Below, one piece after another: positions 1 to 12,904 of a stretch of DNA of 64,000 nt. A program made the position numbers and the translations under genes. A model generated the notes under the pieces. The model saw nothing but the letters and a program-made list of their open reading frames with translations, ran no database searches and had not been told where the DNA came from. Source of the DNA: Branchiostoma floridae. Taxonomy: Eukaryota; Chordata; Leptocardii; Amphioxiformes; Branchiostomatidae. The stretch spans positions 6,850,168 to 6,914,167 of the forward strand of contig NC_049997.1 of NCBI RefSeq assembly GCF_000003815.2, written 5' to 3'. Within the stretch, counting starts at the first letter, position 1. Every line of letters starts with the position of its first letter.

Positions 1-329
1 AATAAACTGAATCTAAAGTTGATTTAGTAGAAGTGTACAGGAAGTTGATTGAATGAGTGATTCAATAAACAGCAGATAAATAGAAAGGCTGCATGGTGTT
101 GGGTAGATCTTCTTGCCATGGCGACGCTGGTCTCAAGAACCGTACTTGTCCTGAAGAAAAACGGATACAAAACAGTCAGACATGAACAACACAAACTGGT
201 GTCATACTTAGGCTCGAAATACTTATTTCTGCATACTCTGGCGCAGGTAGCGTTGAAAATTACCTGCACCAGAAAAATTTTACCTGCACCACTCTGAATT
301 TAGGAACCATTGCTATTTTTTTTCTTTCA

Positions 330-975
330 CATGATCATAGCCTGCTCATCACATGATCATCACGTGATCAGAACCTGCTTGTCTCATGATCATCACATGA
401 CTATCACATGATCAGAGCCTGTTTCCCACCTGTATGGTATTAACAACACCGTTGACTAGGGTGGCAATTCTGGCCGAATAATGTTACTATCACATGATCA
501 TCACAATTAATCACATGATCAGAGCCTGCTTGTCACATGATCATCACATGATCAGATCCTGTTCATCACATGATGATCACATGATCAGAGCCTTCTCATC
601 TCATGATCATCACGCGATCCTAGCCTGTTCCTCACCTGTATGGTATTAACGACACCATTGACTAGAGTGGCAATTCTGGCAGCAGTTGACTTCACCCCCT
701 CCTTGAGTTGGGATCATAATATTACTATCACATGATCATCACATGATCAGAGCCTTCTCATCACATGATCATCACATGACTATCCCATGATCAGAGCCTG
801 TTTGTCTCATGATCAGTCCTCACCTGTATGGTATTAACGACACCGTTGACTAGAGTGGCCATTCTGGCGGCAGTTGACTTCACCCCTCGAGTTGGGATCA
901 CAATGTTACTACATGTATCACATGATCAGAGCCTGCCATCACATGATCATCACATGACCAGACCATGTTCCTCAC
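330..975 (-). repeat. Minisatellite repeating the donor edge of ARFGAP exon 13
   Basis: Three degenerate copies of the exon 13 3' edge plus its splice donor start near 427, 630 and 818, in addition to the real one at 971. Each holds the complement of the VNGVVNTIQ codons and a donor, separated by runs of the palindromic motif catgatcatcacatgatcag. The copies extend 45-80 nt into exon sequence. In the direction of transcription the decoys lie downstream of the true donor. Confidence 0.85.
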
Positions 976-3900
976 CTGTATGGTATTAACGACACCGTTG
1001 ACTAGAGTGGCCATTCTGGCGGCGGTGGATTTCACCCCCTCCTTGAGTTGGGACAGGTCTGGGCCGGCCATGTCTGCGGCGCTCCGTGACGACTGTCGTG
1101 GCCTGTCCTCACCAAACAGGTCTGCGCTGGAGATGGACTGATTCCCGCTGAACCGGTCCAATCGCTGCTGAACCTCAAACTGAAATGAGGAAAAGCATGA
1201 ATCACTACAGGCCAGTAGAAACAGTCTCCTGGCTCCCGGGATTTGATTCCAAACCCGACAGCTTACTAACCCAACCCCAACACCGCGACGCTATGTTTGA
1301 CTGTAGACTATAAACTCTTCTCTACTTTGCTCTTGTTATTTTCTTCAGCCGGTAAGCGCCTACCCATATAAATTGTTCATTGTCTAATCGGTCCAAGATC
1401 TGGTCCACTAATTCTTTTCAGGTTTTTTCTTTTGTACCGGTCAGACAAGAAAAAACGGTTTTGTACCAGTACAGCCCTAAGTCAATTGCTCTATCACATT
1501 ACAAATAATCGGCACTTTTTGACAACAAAGAGACAAGAGCCTACCTCTGGTTTCTCCCTCCCGAAGAACTGGTCTGAAGAGATGCTCTTGGCATTGGCAA
1601 ACTTGGTCTGTGCCGCGTCAGTCTCGGAGTAGGACATTCCGACTGGCTCCTTCCTTCGGCTGGTCCTGGGAGGAAAATTTTTAAAATCAGAATAAGTAAT
1701 CAATTCACAGGATACATCAATGAAGCTTAGACATCCAGGTGACAAGATATGTCAAATAGCGGTTACTGAAGCAACTGGATATGATTTAGGAAATGGTCAG
1801 ACAAAAACAATATTCAGATCCCAAATGGTTCAACTGTGTATTTCTTTGCAATATACATAATGCAAAATGCTTCAGCATTTGATATCCAATATAATAGGCA
1901 CTTGTGAGGCCCACTTTCCACAGAAGCAAATTAAAAAGGCACAATAAGCATGCAATATCTCTGTTCCTTTACAATGCATGTACATGTCTATCTGTGTATT
2001 GCTCAGCTCAATGTGCAAATCTTGGTGTGCACACCCCTACAGCCTGTCTTGTACACACCTCCCTCCACCACTACATGCAGTGCATTACTTAAGCCCTTGT
2101 CACACAGTATTTGTGGATTGCCAGAACGTTGCCTGGCTGACAGAGGGTCACTCAGATTTTTTTTCTGAGAATCTACCACATACAATGTATGTAGACATTG
2201 ACTGTTCCCTAAAAATTGCGCAAGAGAACACCAGGTCACCATGTATTACTTCCAGAAACATCATTAAGACCTGGCAAACTCGTCAGCTGATCAATTTTGC
2301 ACTGTGTGACAGGGGCTTTATACCCAGCACCTCTGCGTTTTTGCAGGCTTTTTTGTGTATGGAGTGGTACCTTTCATCCAGTTCGGATTGCCACTCTTCT
2401 TGTGTCATGTCTTCTCTAGAATAGGTGGGTGATTGGTAGATGTAAGTCTTACAACTTGTATGTAGTTGTAGAACAGGGCTGTCTCAAGGTGAAAATTATT
2501 TTCTGCCCCACTGTTTTGGCAGCACACATGATCATTTTTGTTTGTAAATCTGACATTATTTCGTTACACCAGTCATGAAGCTCAGATTTTTTGAGGATCA
2601 ATTGTTTTCTGTTCCAACCAGCAATTTATTAGCCCCAAAATGGACGGAGGGGTCCTAGAGACAGCTCTGGTGTAGTATCTTATTTCTAAGAGTACTAGAT
2701 TTACTCTACATGTGTTTTGTGTACGGTTTTGCATTACTCTCTAGCTGTAAGTGCAAGTCTAATTTTTTTTTCACAATCACATGGTTATCACATAATTTTT
2801 ACAGTTATCACAATGATTTTCACATTGTTGGTATTACATGGTTATTACATGATTTTCAATTATCACATGATTTTTACATGGTTATCGATATCAATGGGAA
2901 CTTTCAAAAGGTCTAAGGTCATAATTAGGCTTTTCTGTCAAGTTGAATCATTAACTTTATGCAGTCCTTCATAGAAAGAACCAAGGAAAAAAAATTCTAA
3001 GCTGTTTGTATCTAATGGTTTATCATAAGACAATAAGACTTAAGACATCATGAATGGAAAAATTATACCAACCTTTCCCTGGATGGGGCAAAGTCATCTT
3101 CCCTCTTCCTGTCTATCTTCTCCCACTTCAAATCACCCAGTCCGTCATCGCCATAGTTACCTCTGTCCCGGCCGCGGTCTCGGAACGGGTTGTCATTATA
3201 TCTGTGGTGTTGAAGAAACTCTGGTGAGATACCATTCTAGTCGTTCTGGCCACTTTGTCAAAAACGTACTTGTCTAAGTAAGAAATAGCTGCTAAGCTAG
3301 ACAGGGAAATTTCGAAAAAGCCATCATAACCCCTTCTCTACCCCTTTTTGGCGCTGTTTATGTTTAATGATGCTTTTCTTACATACAAATGAATGAAATA
3401 AGACTCTTTGAATGAAAATTGCACACTATGAAAGAAAGAAAGATTTTATTGTTACTCACTTAGGGGGTCCGGAAGTGTAGCTGGATGCAAAGTCGTCGAA
3501 ACTGTCAAAGTCGTCACGATCACGTTCCTTTCGTGAGGACGACACGGGCGTGACCTGGTCAATCACCTTCATCTCTTGGACCGAGTGGGACACGCCACTG
3601 GAGGAAATCACATGATCATCACATGATCAGGGCATGAGCATCACATGGTCAGGGCATGAGCATCACATGGTCAGGGCATGTATGAGCATAATGCCATCAC
3701 ATTACATTCTGTTCTTTTCAGAGCCTGACTCACAGCCACTATATATACCTTGAGGAGGATTTGCTAAACCAGCCTGAGGTTTCTACTTTTGTGGGTGTGG
3801 CCAATAACCAGCGGTCAGCCAATCAGAGAACTGTCTAAATGATTTCTTTAGGTAAAACTGATTATCTGATTGGGTAACAGCTGGATAGAGTTCACAATCA

Positions 3901-6900
3901 CAAAAAAGTTCCTTTATTTACTTCAGAGCAATTTGTTACAAACAATCACTGCATGGCTAATATTTGGGACAATTACACCAAAAAGCAGTTCCTCAAACAA
4001 CTGGATATGATTATGGAAATGGTCAGACATTTCGTCAGTGACACTGAATTTGGGACAATTGTTTTTGGAACTGCAAACTGTTTCTACTCTACAAAATACT
4101 AAGGAATGACATAATCATCACAAGTTTTATATCATAATCTAATCAGGCACTCACCTCCTGGTCCCAGCTATCCCCATCCCTAGTCTCCGGCCTTCAGGTA
4201 TAAGATGGCATATCTACACTAACACCTAGAGTAGACCCTCAATTTCAACAGACAACCTGCACTAGAAATAAGTGTGGTTTATCCATCACCTATCACAAAG
4301 AAGAAGAAGAAGAGTGCTCACCTCCTGGTCCCAGCCATCCCCATCCCTAGTCTCTCGGCCTTCAGGGATAAGGTGGCATACCAGGTATCTACACCAACAC
4401 TTACAGTAGACCCCCAATTTCAACAGACAACCTTCTGTACCAGCAATACTAATAAGTGTGGCAGATCCATCAACTGACACAAGGAAGAAGAAGAAGAGGG
4501 CTCACCTCCTAGTCCCAGCTATCCCCATCCCTAGTCTCTCGGCCTGCTTTGCCTTGCGGGGGTCCGATGCCTTCAGCTTTTCCTCCTGCTGTTTCATGTT
4601 CTTACTCATGTTCATGTCTTGGTAGGCTAGGCGCATGGACTGGACCCTAATGTCATAGAAGAAGCAGAAATAGTGTTAAAGTTAGAATATTAGACACCAA
4701 GCAAGATTCAGAACTTAAACAGTGTCTCCTTCTGCTGTTTCATGTTCTTACTCATGTTCATGTCAGGGTTCTAGCTAGTGCATTTTAGCGTAGTGGGCCA
4801 CTACGCTAAAATTTTTGACCACTACGCTAAAATAAGGGCCACTACGCTAATTTTTAACTAGTGTAGTGGTGCTTTGCTATCATTTGCTTGTTCAACAATG
4901 TCTAATCAATGTCTGAACAATGAAAAATGATGATATGCCACTCACAACTGACCCCAAAATCCTTCAAATTACATGTGATGTTAACAGAGTGCCAACTTTT
5001 AACTCTACATTTTCAAAATGACCCCCTTCCACACCAATCTCCTGATTGGTCGCTTCACTACCATGCCATTCCCACTACGCTAAAATAAAATCCTGGCTAG
5101 AACCCTGCATGTCTTGGTAGGCCAGGCGCATGGACTGGACCCTAAAATCACAGGAGAAGCAGTTAGATAAACTCTACCTTTCAGAAATCGTCTTTAAATA
5201 CAACACAGGGTATTTGGTATCACCCGAGGTATGGCCTGACCGCGGGTAGCATCGCTAGAGTTCCAACCTACAGGAGGTCATGTCAGGCCAACTCGAGGAA
5301 ACTTAACTTTATTGCAAAGAAGAGCATAAGACGCGACATCAATGCACATGGCTTCAACAACTTATTTCGTTGAATCAAACAAAAGTTAAACAGCTGTTTC
5401 AATTTTCAACAGCAGCGCACGCAAGCAGGTTACAATCATTTGAATTGAAGTATGGAGCCCTGGGTCATACTGTAAAATATAGACTGTTTGAAACACCGAT
5501 ATTGGGATTTTATAGATATGGTTTATCCCACAATAGAAAATATCAAAGATTTGATACTTACATGGGGGTCTCTTTGCTCTCTTCTTTCTTGACCTGAGCA
5601 TCCATCTCAGCTTTGAGCTTGTCCTGCTCCAAGGCTTGTTTCTCGATCGACTTGAAGTCCTTCTTGACTTTCTGTGCACCCAGTCCTCCCTTCTTAGCTC
5701 CCAACTGGATAAAAACAACATCATCTTTGTTATCTATGAAAAGTACACAACACAACTAGTACTATGCTTTTTTAAAGAGTAACCAACTGTCCATATCATA
5801 ACATCAAAAAGAATCCAGCTGGTCCACTGGTGCACTACTCTTCCATAGACCATTCATTATTGATTCATTATGCTATTTATTGATTCCAATTGATTTTGCA
5901 TTGTGCCAAGTCTCGCAGTCTTTAAGGTAGCAGAACACAGTATTAGTGGGCGAACCCCGGGGTGTATGACGCGGGTACATAAAATAGTACGGATAAACTT
6001 GTTGAAGGAGAGGTAAAAAGCCTTATTTGAGGGGCAGCCAGATATAACCTGTGCTACGTGGTCACGGAAGGTGTCGACTCTGAGACTGCATGGTTTGGAT
6101 TGTGAAAGTTTTCTATTTTGTGTATAAATGCGCCCCATTACGCAACTGCCTTTCTAGCGTGAGCCGGCTGCAGTTCTGTGATCTCCGCAGAGGGGCATTT
6201 CAAAGAGGGCGTGAGAAGACGATACGCCGACAGTATTTTTTTGTTTTTTAATATATTGTGGCTTGTACCTTCAACTCAAACATATCCAATTTTGGTATTC
6301 CAAAAGTGCTCCCTACTATATTTTTCATTGCGTCGAAGCTAGTCACCTTGAGGCCCTTAACTATAGAAATCCCCATAGGCCGAAAACTGTGTTCTGCTAC
6401 CTTCAATGTGTATTGTACACAACATCAGCAGGGTGCTGCCTTAATCATAAAAGATTTTACATACCCCAGATTTTGTTTTCTTGGCACTGGCTGGTTTCCT
6501 GGTGCCTATAGTGGGCTTGTGACTTTCTGAAGAGGGGAGAAAATAAAGGACTTAGTAAAGTATTTTCAAAACTAAATCATTGTAAAACATTTCTTTTGCA
6601 AAGCCATTCAGATGCTTGACAGAGCAAAGCTCATGAGGAGATTTGCAGCTCTATAGTGCACATTTTCTCATCAAGGGTAGTTAGAGCTACATGCAAGCAA
6701 GAATGATAGCATGGAAAAAGCACAAACTTAGTGTCTGAAAAAGAGAAAAACTGATCAGCAAATACTTCAAACCACTGGAACAAGAAAAATTTTAATCAGG
6801 CTTGCAATTGTTGGCACAAACCAATGCGAATAACGTTCTGAAAGAAACAGATTTGGCAAGCCAATAAAACAGTGGTTTATTTCAGCTCTCCAAATGCACT

Positions 6901-9900
6901 AGTACTGGGTTGTCCCTTAAAAGTACAGGGACAGTACATTTTTAATAGCAGGGATGGAGAGCAGTGTTAGTAAAGTATGATGCTGAAACTGCAAAACGAA
7001 ATGTGAAAGGTGGATAGAAGCTAGAACAACAGTATCAATAGGCCAACATGAACACAAAAACAGATGCATACTGAGCAAAAAGTGTATACAATACTACAAA
7101 CATTCTTTGGCTACATCCAGAACAGGTGGAGAAAAAATAAACAAAATAATCAGTTCCACCAGCAAGCAATACTTAAACATCTACAAACCACCCGACCCCC
7201 TCCAATGAAACCATTGCTTTGAAATATGATCACAAAGGAATCAAAACACGTTCTATCTCAACATCTGTGGTCCCATCTGATATATACTTGAGAGAAGCAA
7301 AAACAGTTTCTTTCCATAATTTGCATCAAACTGCATATAGACAGTTCCTTTTCGGTTTAAGTCTTTTGAAACTTTCTGCTTCTCCAACTCAAAGTTTAAG
7401 AGTTGAGATATGTAAAGGATTTTTAGACATCAAGGTAATCAAATACAGAATACACAGTCACTGACAAAAGATAGCGCTGAATCGTTTGACCATGTACAAA
7501 ATGTATCCAGTTTCTTGCACATAAAAGCAAAGACGGGAACAATAGGGGGGAGGGTAGGTAGGGGGGTTTGCAGACATGCACTATTCAGGGTTCTAGCCAG
7601 GATTCTATTTTAGCGTAGGGGTAATGGTAAGGTAGCCAACAACCAATTAGACGGATGGTGTGGAAGGGGGGTCTTGGCCCTTCCACGGTGAGATTTTGAA
7701 AATGTAGAGTAAAAGTTTAAAACGTTGGCATGATAAGGGTACCAGTGAGGGGACTTACTGTAACTCTGTTGACATCACATGCAATTTGAAGGACTTTTGG
7801 TCAGTTTGGAGGGGCATATCATCATTTTTCATACATTATACTTGATTAGACATTTCAACAAGTAAATGATAGCAAAGTACAACTACGCTAGTTGAAAATT
7901 AGCGCAGTGGTCCTCATTTAAGCATGGTGGTTGCAAATTATAGCGTAGTGGCCCGTTACGCTAAAATGCACTAGCAAGAACCCTGCTATTCACACGGCTC
8001 ACGGTGCGACCTGAGGCTAGCCTGTGTCCTGACAGCAGGGCTGCCTCTGGAGTTGGTGTCAGAGCTGCTAGAGGGCGCACATAAATGGTAACAGTGAGTG
8101 GAGGACTGAACCAAAAGCACAAACCTGCTGCAAAGCAATTCAGACTTGTAAGCAGGGCTGTATCCAGCTTTTAATTTTTTTTCTGTCCCACATATTGTAA
8201 AGGATGTTGTTGCTTTTTGTTGTTAATCTGTCATTTAAGCTTCGAAAATACATTTTAATCAATTTCGTGTCATATTTTTGGACAGACAGGATAAATTTTT
8301 TCTATTCCAACATGCAAATTTCCATTCCAGGTTGGAGGAATAGGTCTCAAAGACAACCCTGTAGGATGCAGGGCTGTATCCAGCTTTTAATTTGAATTTT
8401 CCTGTCCCACTCTTTGCTAGGGAAGATGTGGAGTTTCTCTATAGCATGCCTTGGAAGGCAATAACCATGAATAAATGTGTGGAGCATTGCAAAGGAAAGG
8501 GACATATGATTGGAATTTGGAAGCCTGTTAATTTTCAACACTAAATCAGTTACTTATGAAATATACTTTCTGTTGTGAAGTCAAGATTATTGGACGAATG
8601 AGGTGAACTTTCTCATCCCAAGAAGCAAATTTCTAGTGTCCCGGCATGTCCTGGAGACAGCCCTGTCTGCATGTAAGACGACAGTAATTCACAGACACAA
8701 ATGTGCAAAAAGAAGCAAATCTTCACACTGACACAGTTTCTATCAGTCTGTAAAAAAATACATTGTATTCCTTTAAAACATAACACAGCTGTTTGTAACT
8801 AACCTGCAGTCAGCTTGGCTGCTGTAGGGGACATGCTCAGGGCTGCATGGACATCTGGTGCCCGTCCGTCCGCATCTTCTGCTTGTCCAAGAAAGACTAT
8901 GGTTAGTGTGTTAATATACTAATTTCAAGTGTTGTAACAAATGATTGCTGAAGTTACATTTCTTGGCACAGTGAAAGATTATGCGCTCATCACAAAATGA
9001 ATCGTCTTTCATTATGTTACTGCAGTTGTTTCATCCATGAACTCAAAAACAACGCGAACCCTCGACTTAACTTGGGTGCCATCCTCTGCAGTAACCATTG
9101 GCTCAATCTTTTTGCCGACAAACATGGCTCCAAGACCATGTTTAGCCAGGGAAAAGATTTAGCCAGTGGTTACTACAGAGGATGGTAGCCAGCAGGGTTG
9201 TTATAAATCCACTAGCCCGATTGTCCTGGGCAAATGAAAGTAGTTCAGGCAAGTGAATTTTCTATGTACTTGCCTGATAGGACAAGTGAATTTTAGAAAA
9301 CTTGTCCATCCCTGCCCAGGCTAACCATGAAAACATTTGGACAAGTGAGCAGTCATTACCTGATTCTTCTGCCTTCTTCCCATTGGTTGGCATCTGTATC
9401 GGAGTGGACAGGGCCGACCCAACCAGACTGGGGGCGGCGGGCGAGACGGGCGCCACTTTTGTCCCGTTCACGTGCTCGTCAAAAAAGTCGACCTCCTTGT
9501 GTTCAGGCGAGGTGGGCTCGTGCATGTGCCCGTGTGTGTCAATGTGGAGCTGTGGGGGACAGTTTGGTCAGACAAACAATGATTATTTTATGTCGATGTA
9601 GGTTAGACAAAACACATCCAGGTAATAAGATACACCAAAAAGTAGTAACTCAAGCAACTGGATATGGTTTTGGAAATGGTCAGACATTTCGGATAGAATC
9701 CACTATCCTTCGTCAGTGACATTGAAACGTCTGACCGTTTCCAAAACCATATCCAGTTGCTTGAGTAACTACTTTTTGGTGAATGATTATTGTACGTAAT
9801 TATTGTCATTTCAATAAACATTTTGTGATAAAATGTAGTTTAGATGGGAAAGAGGTTGATCCTTGTGTTCAGGCGAAGTGCCCTGTGTCAATGTGGAGCT

Positions 9901-12900
9901 GTGGGGGACAGTTTGGTTGATCAATACGTAAATATTATAATTTCTACTCCTCTCGCCAATCTACCGAGTGACTGTCCAGTAGGTTCATGCTGGTTAAGTC
10001 ACACGCCTTTATTCTTCCTGACACAAGATTTCTTTGGTCTACCATGGCCTGACTGCAATTTATCAGAATTAGGATTGTGCCAGTATTACAAGTATATCTA
10101 TAAAATTTCTTACGACAAAAAAAAATCAAGGTATCACAACTTACATAATGTAGGTGTTGAGTCATTTCAACTTGAGAAGGATCAGAGTACTGATCGAAAG
10201 CTTGTTGGTAAGCACTTTATTTTGTGCATGGATATCTTAAAACTGTAACATAAGGTATCACACCTGTGTTCCATATTTCCTCATGGCGGCAGAAGCCAAG
10301 CCGTGTAACTTGTCCTTGTACAAGGTCGCGGCACGACTGTTGTACTTCATCTTGGCGTCGTTAGTCGTGCAGCCGTGTTGGCGAAAAAACTGCTCCTGTA
10401 AGTGTAAACATGATGTAAGAACGGTGAGGAAAGAACACTGTTACAGTAGATCTTTATTCTCGTACAGATACAAAAAACTTTGGAAACAAGAAAGACTTGC
10501 TAGAGTCTTAGAGAAACAAGAATAAGAGGAAGTACTGTAAATAGAACAAATAAAGATGTAATGTTCGCAATGGTTTTATTTTCACAGTGACTGCTTCACT
10601 GCAAACTTAAAACCGCCACCAAAATTTTTGGTCTATAGTCTACTGGCCTTCCCCCTTGTCTAAGCACTACTGTACATCAGTATTGTCATGTATGTATTAG
10701 AGCACTATGTACCTAGCTTTTCAAACTGGCTGTCCTAAATAATGGCATCATCATTATCATTGGTTGGCATCGGTATTACAATCATGTGACTTAGTTGTAT
10801 TGTTTTATATACAAACTTAAAACTGCTGCATACACTCCATTTTCCCACTACTGCAGATTTTAATCCCTGCAAACTTAAAGCCTTTTAGTTTACACTTATA
10901 CATATAGCCGGCTGTACTTACAGCATGGGCATTCCCGCCCGCCTGCATACAGCGCAGCTGGTGCCATGTCCAGTTTGTGTCCAGCTGAGTGGACCTGTGT
11001 GGGAGATAACACTGTCAATTACAAATGTAGTGATACAAGTATATACTTAACTAGCAGAACTTAAGTCTTAAAATTCATGATTGCAATGAAATGGACAATA
11101 CTTTGGCAAGTAGACTCAAATTACTGCTGATGTAAAGTAGTCTTTACTTGTCGTTTGGCAATTGTTTGACAAAAGTCCAAGGAGGTAGTGTAATCCATAT
11201 TACTTCAAAGTATTAGCAGTTACATTTTACAAGCTATCACATGTTATGATTATTGGTTGTACTTTTATTAAGTTGATTTTTAAAACAAACAAAAAGTGAA
11301 AATGAAAATGTTTAGTTTCAAACTTTTTGACAAAGACATTTGCCATATGAATCACTGTTGGAAGGGTGTGGTCTGACTGATGAAGTGTTACAGTCAGCAT
11401 TTGACCTTTGCAGAAAGACTACATGTACATTGTTTCTCCTCTACATAAACATGAATTTTCTTTTTCTTAGACTAATAGTTTTGGGCATACAGTTCATATG
11501 TGAGAACTGTGCAGTCATTAATTGAAGTAAATTGAACTTAATTTGTTTCTTATGTTCTTGAAAAAAGCCCCATCCACTCCAGGAAACCACACCATTCTGT
11601 TAGACATTCTGTCAATACTAGACTTATGCCTGTGTCAATGGGAAAAATTATCTAAGCAGCCACCACAATGTGGTCATATTCTGTGGCCCGGGGTCCTTAT
11701 GTACAGGTGGTGACTTGTATGTTTGACAGTCATGCTGTGTATTTAGCATGACTTTTGTACCATCAAATTGGACAACAAATCCTGAACACTCTTTGTATAA
11801 TTGGATTACAAGATGACGTCAAATGACTAACAACACAACCAGACTATGTTAACCCACCTGACAAAGGACAGATGCACACCCAGCGAGCGGTGAGTCGCTG
11901 AGCAGTCAATGCACAGGAAGACCCCATAGGTCACGGAACTCCATGTCGGGTTATTGGCTTGACAATCAAAACATATCTGGACAACAACAAAAAATACACA
12001 GCCATGTGGATTACCTCTTAATAAAGTTCACATATACATGTAGAATGGACATGTACATTCATGATGTATCATTATATGAAATACTATTATTACTATTATT
12101 TATCTATTTAGATAGGACTTCTCTTCACATTTGCACAAAAGAGCAACAACTTCAGAAGTCAGCATATACCCTACCTATGATTCTATTAAACAAAGATTGT
12201 AAAGATATGAACTGGCATTTGTGGTTGTATTGTCCTGAAATGGACTTCGAACTTCGAAATGGACTGACTACAAAAACATATGTTTGTAAATAGTACTTTG
12301 AAACTGATTTTAAACACTAGAACTTTTAAAGCAAAACAGAACAATATAACTAATACTAATAGTTTGTGAGATAATTCAAATGAGATCAAGAAAGAAGCTA
12401 TACATATGTACGAGCGCTTGAATGGATGGATAATGTAGACAGCCATTCATATTGTATAAGGTGCGAAATTTCGCAACTCGAACTAGACCTCATTATAATA
12501 ATAAAGTCCATTGTACGCTCTTTGGCTTCTGTGACTTCAACGACAGCTATTTTTGGCTTGTTTCGACCAATATCATGTGTTCTACCTTTTGAGTAAATTC
12601 AGGGAAATCTTCAGACAAAAGAACAGGACTAGGATAAAAGATTTACCTAAACTACGTCACGAATTTTGTCTATCAAACCCGGACCATACCGGCTTTTTTC
12701 TCATCCCTCGACCAGGTATCTGTGAAAAATGGCGTATATACGCCATTGCTCTGCGACTGACCAAATAACAAGCACGTTGTTTGTATCCCCAAGTCTTCCT
12801 CAAATTTACGGACGGTAGAGTCAAACAAATCTTACCTTATTTGTCGGGATAGACCGAAGTTTCTTGAAGATTGCGGCGATGTCTTGCTTGGTAGGGTCGG

Positions 12901-12904
12901 CCAT
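976..12904 (-). CDS. ARFGAP2/3: ADP-ribosylation factor GTPase-activating protein 2/3 (3' end incomplete)
   Basis: This gene encodes the COPI-associated GTPase activator that stimulates GTP hydrolysis on Arf1 at the Golgi. Coding exons inferred from GT/AG sites and unbroken phase: 12904-12836, 11976-11858, 10994-10922, 10395-10264, 9549-9360, 8881-8804, 6526-6465, 5704-5562, 4646-4506, 3597-3460, 3201-3073, 1659-1545, 1179-976. They give 531 codons and no stop, against about 516-521 residues in the human proteins. The N-terminus [18 protein letters not shown] is followed by the ArfGAP zinc finger C25-x2-C28-x16-C45-x2-C48-x4-R53. A Lys-rich linker (KPTIGTRKP, then [16 protein letters not shown]) follows. 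Two C-terminal Glo3-type motifs, ISSDQFFG and ISSADLFG, mark the ARFGAP2/3 subgroup rather than ARFGAP1. In the human proteins only a few residues follow the sequence that ends here at NTIQ, so the terminal exon probably lies left of the window or in the repeats before 976. Three exons (5, 9, 13) have duplicated junctions. Confidence 0.93.
2475..2668. mobile_element. Short terminal-inverted-repeat element, CAGGGCTGTCTC family
   Basis: The left end reads CAGGGCTGTCTCAAGG and the right end CTAGAGACAGCTCTG, which are imperfect inverse complements. Relatives of about 200-230 bp lie at 16759-16960, 21803-22028 and 28389-28608, and a doubled copy sits at 8155-8665. There is no coding capacity. The CAGGGCT start resembles hAT-type ends, but no clean 8-bp target duplication is visible here. 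Confidence 0.6.
4150..4505 (-). repeat. Tandem repeat of the donor edge of ARFGAP exon 9
   Basis: Two units of about 165-180 bp (4150-4317 and 4318-4500) lie beyond the true donor of exon 9 at 4506. Each carries the complement of the [11 protein letters not shown] codons, the donor, and an intron tail ending in an AAG-rich tract. Donor dinucleotides are preserved in both decoys. Confidence 0.8.
4715..5145 (-). repeat. Duplicate copy of ARFGAP exon 9, split by a transposon
   Basis: The stretches 4715-4763 and 5108-5145 together match the 5' half of exon 9 (the [17 protein letters not shown] region) and include a second acceptor. A 344-bp element at 4764-5107 sits in the middle, so this copy cannot serve as an exon. 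The intact exon 9 at 4646-4506 must be the one used. Confidence 0.8.
4764..5107. mobile_element. CAGGGTTCTAG terminal-inverted-repeat element
   Basis: The ends are CAGGGTTCTAGCTAG and its inverse CTGGCTAGAACCCTG. CATGT lies immediately left (4759-4763) and right (5108-5112), consistent with a 5-6 bp target duplication. The interior has the family signature of repeated 'tagcgtagtgg' and 'ccactacgctaa'. It is non-autonomous, with no transposase reading frame. It lies inside a duplicated ARFGAP exon copy. Confidence 0.8.
5924..6403. mobile_element. Inverted-repeat element in ARFGAP intron 7
   Basis: AAGGTAGCAGAACACAGT on the left and ACTGTGTTCTGCTACCTT on the right are perfect 18-bp inverted repeats enclosing about 480 bp without a transposase frame. 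No convincing target duplication is visible, so the superfamily is left open. Confidence 0.65.
7586..7985. mobile_element. CAGGGTTCTAG terminal-inverted-repeat element (second copy)
   Basis: The ends CAGGGTTCTAGCCAGG and AGCAAGAACCCTG are flanked by CTATT on both sides (7581-7585 and 7986-7990). The 'tagcgtagtgg' interior matches the copy at 4764. It lies in ARFGAP intron 6. Confidence 0.78.
8155..8665. mobile_element. Two adjoining CAGGGCTGTATCC elements
   Basis: Two units start CAGGGCTGTATCCAGC near 8155 and 8370. The compound ends GTCCTGGAGACAGCCCTG near 8665. They are same-family relatives of the elements at 2475, 21803 and 28389. No coding potential is seen. Confidence 0.55.
9635..9779. 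mobile_element. Hairpin element, 'caactggatatg' family
   Basis: Arms of about 50 bp (9635-9685 and 9729-9779) are nearly perfect inverse complements, built on ccaaaaagtagtaactcaag and ggatatggttttggaaatgg. This is the most abundant repeat in the window. Full or partial copies lie near 1730-1810, 3970-4080, 15265-15370, 18040-18135, 21122-21312, 23565-23605, 35170-35350, 41820-42000 and 49315-49400. Confidence 0.7.
9860..9912 (-). repeat. Stray copy of the ARFGAP exon 5 acceptor edge
   Basis: A partial copy of the first 40 or so bases of exon 5, with its acceptor and some upstream intron, lies about 310 bp upstream of the real exon. The hairpin element at 9635-9779 sits between them. It is degraded (internal deletion) and unlikely to be spliced. 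Confidence 0.7.
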
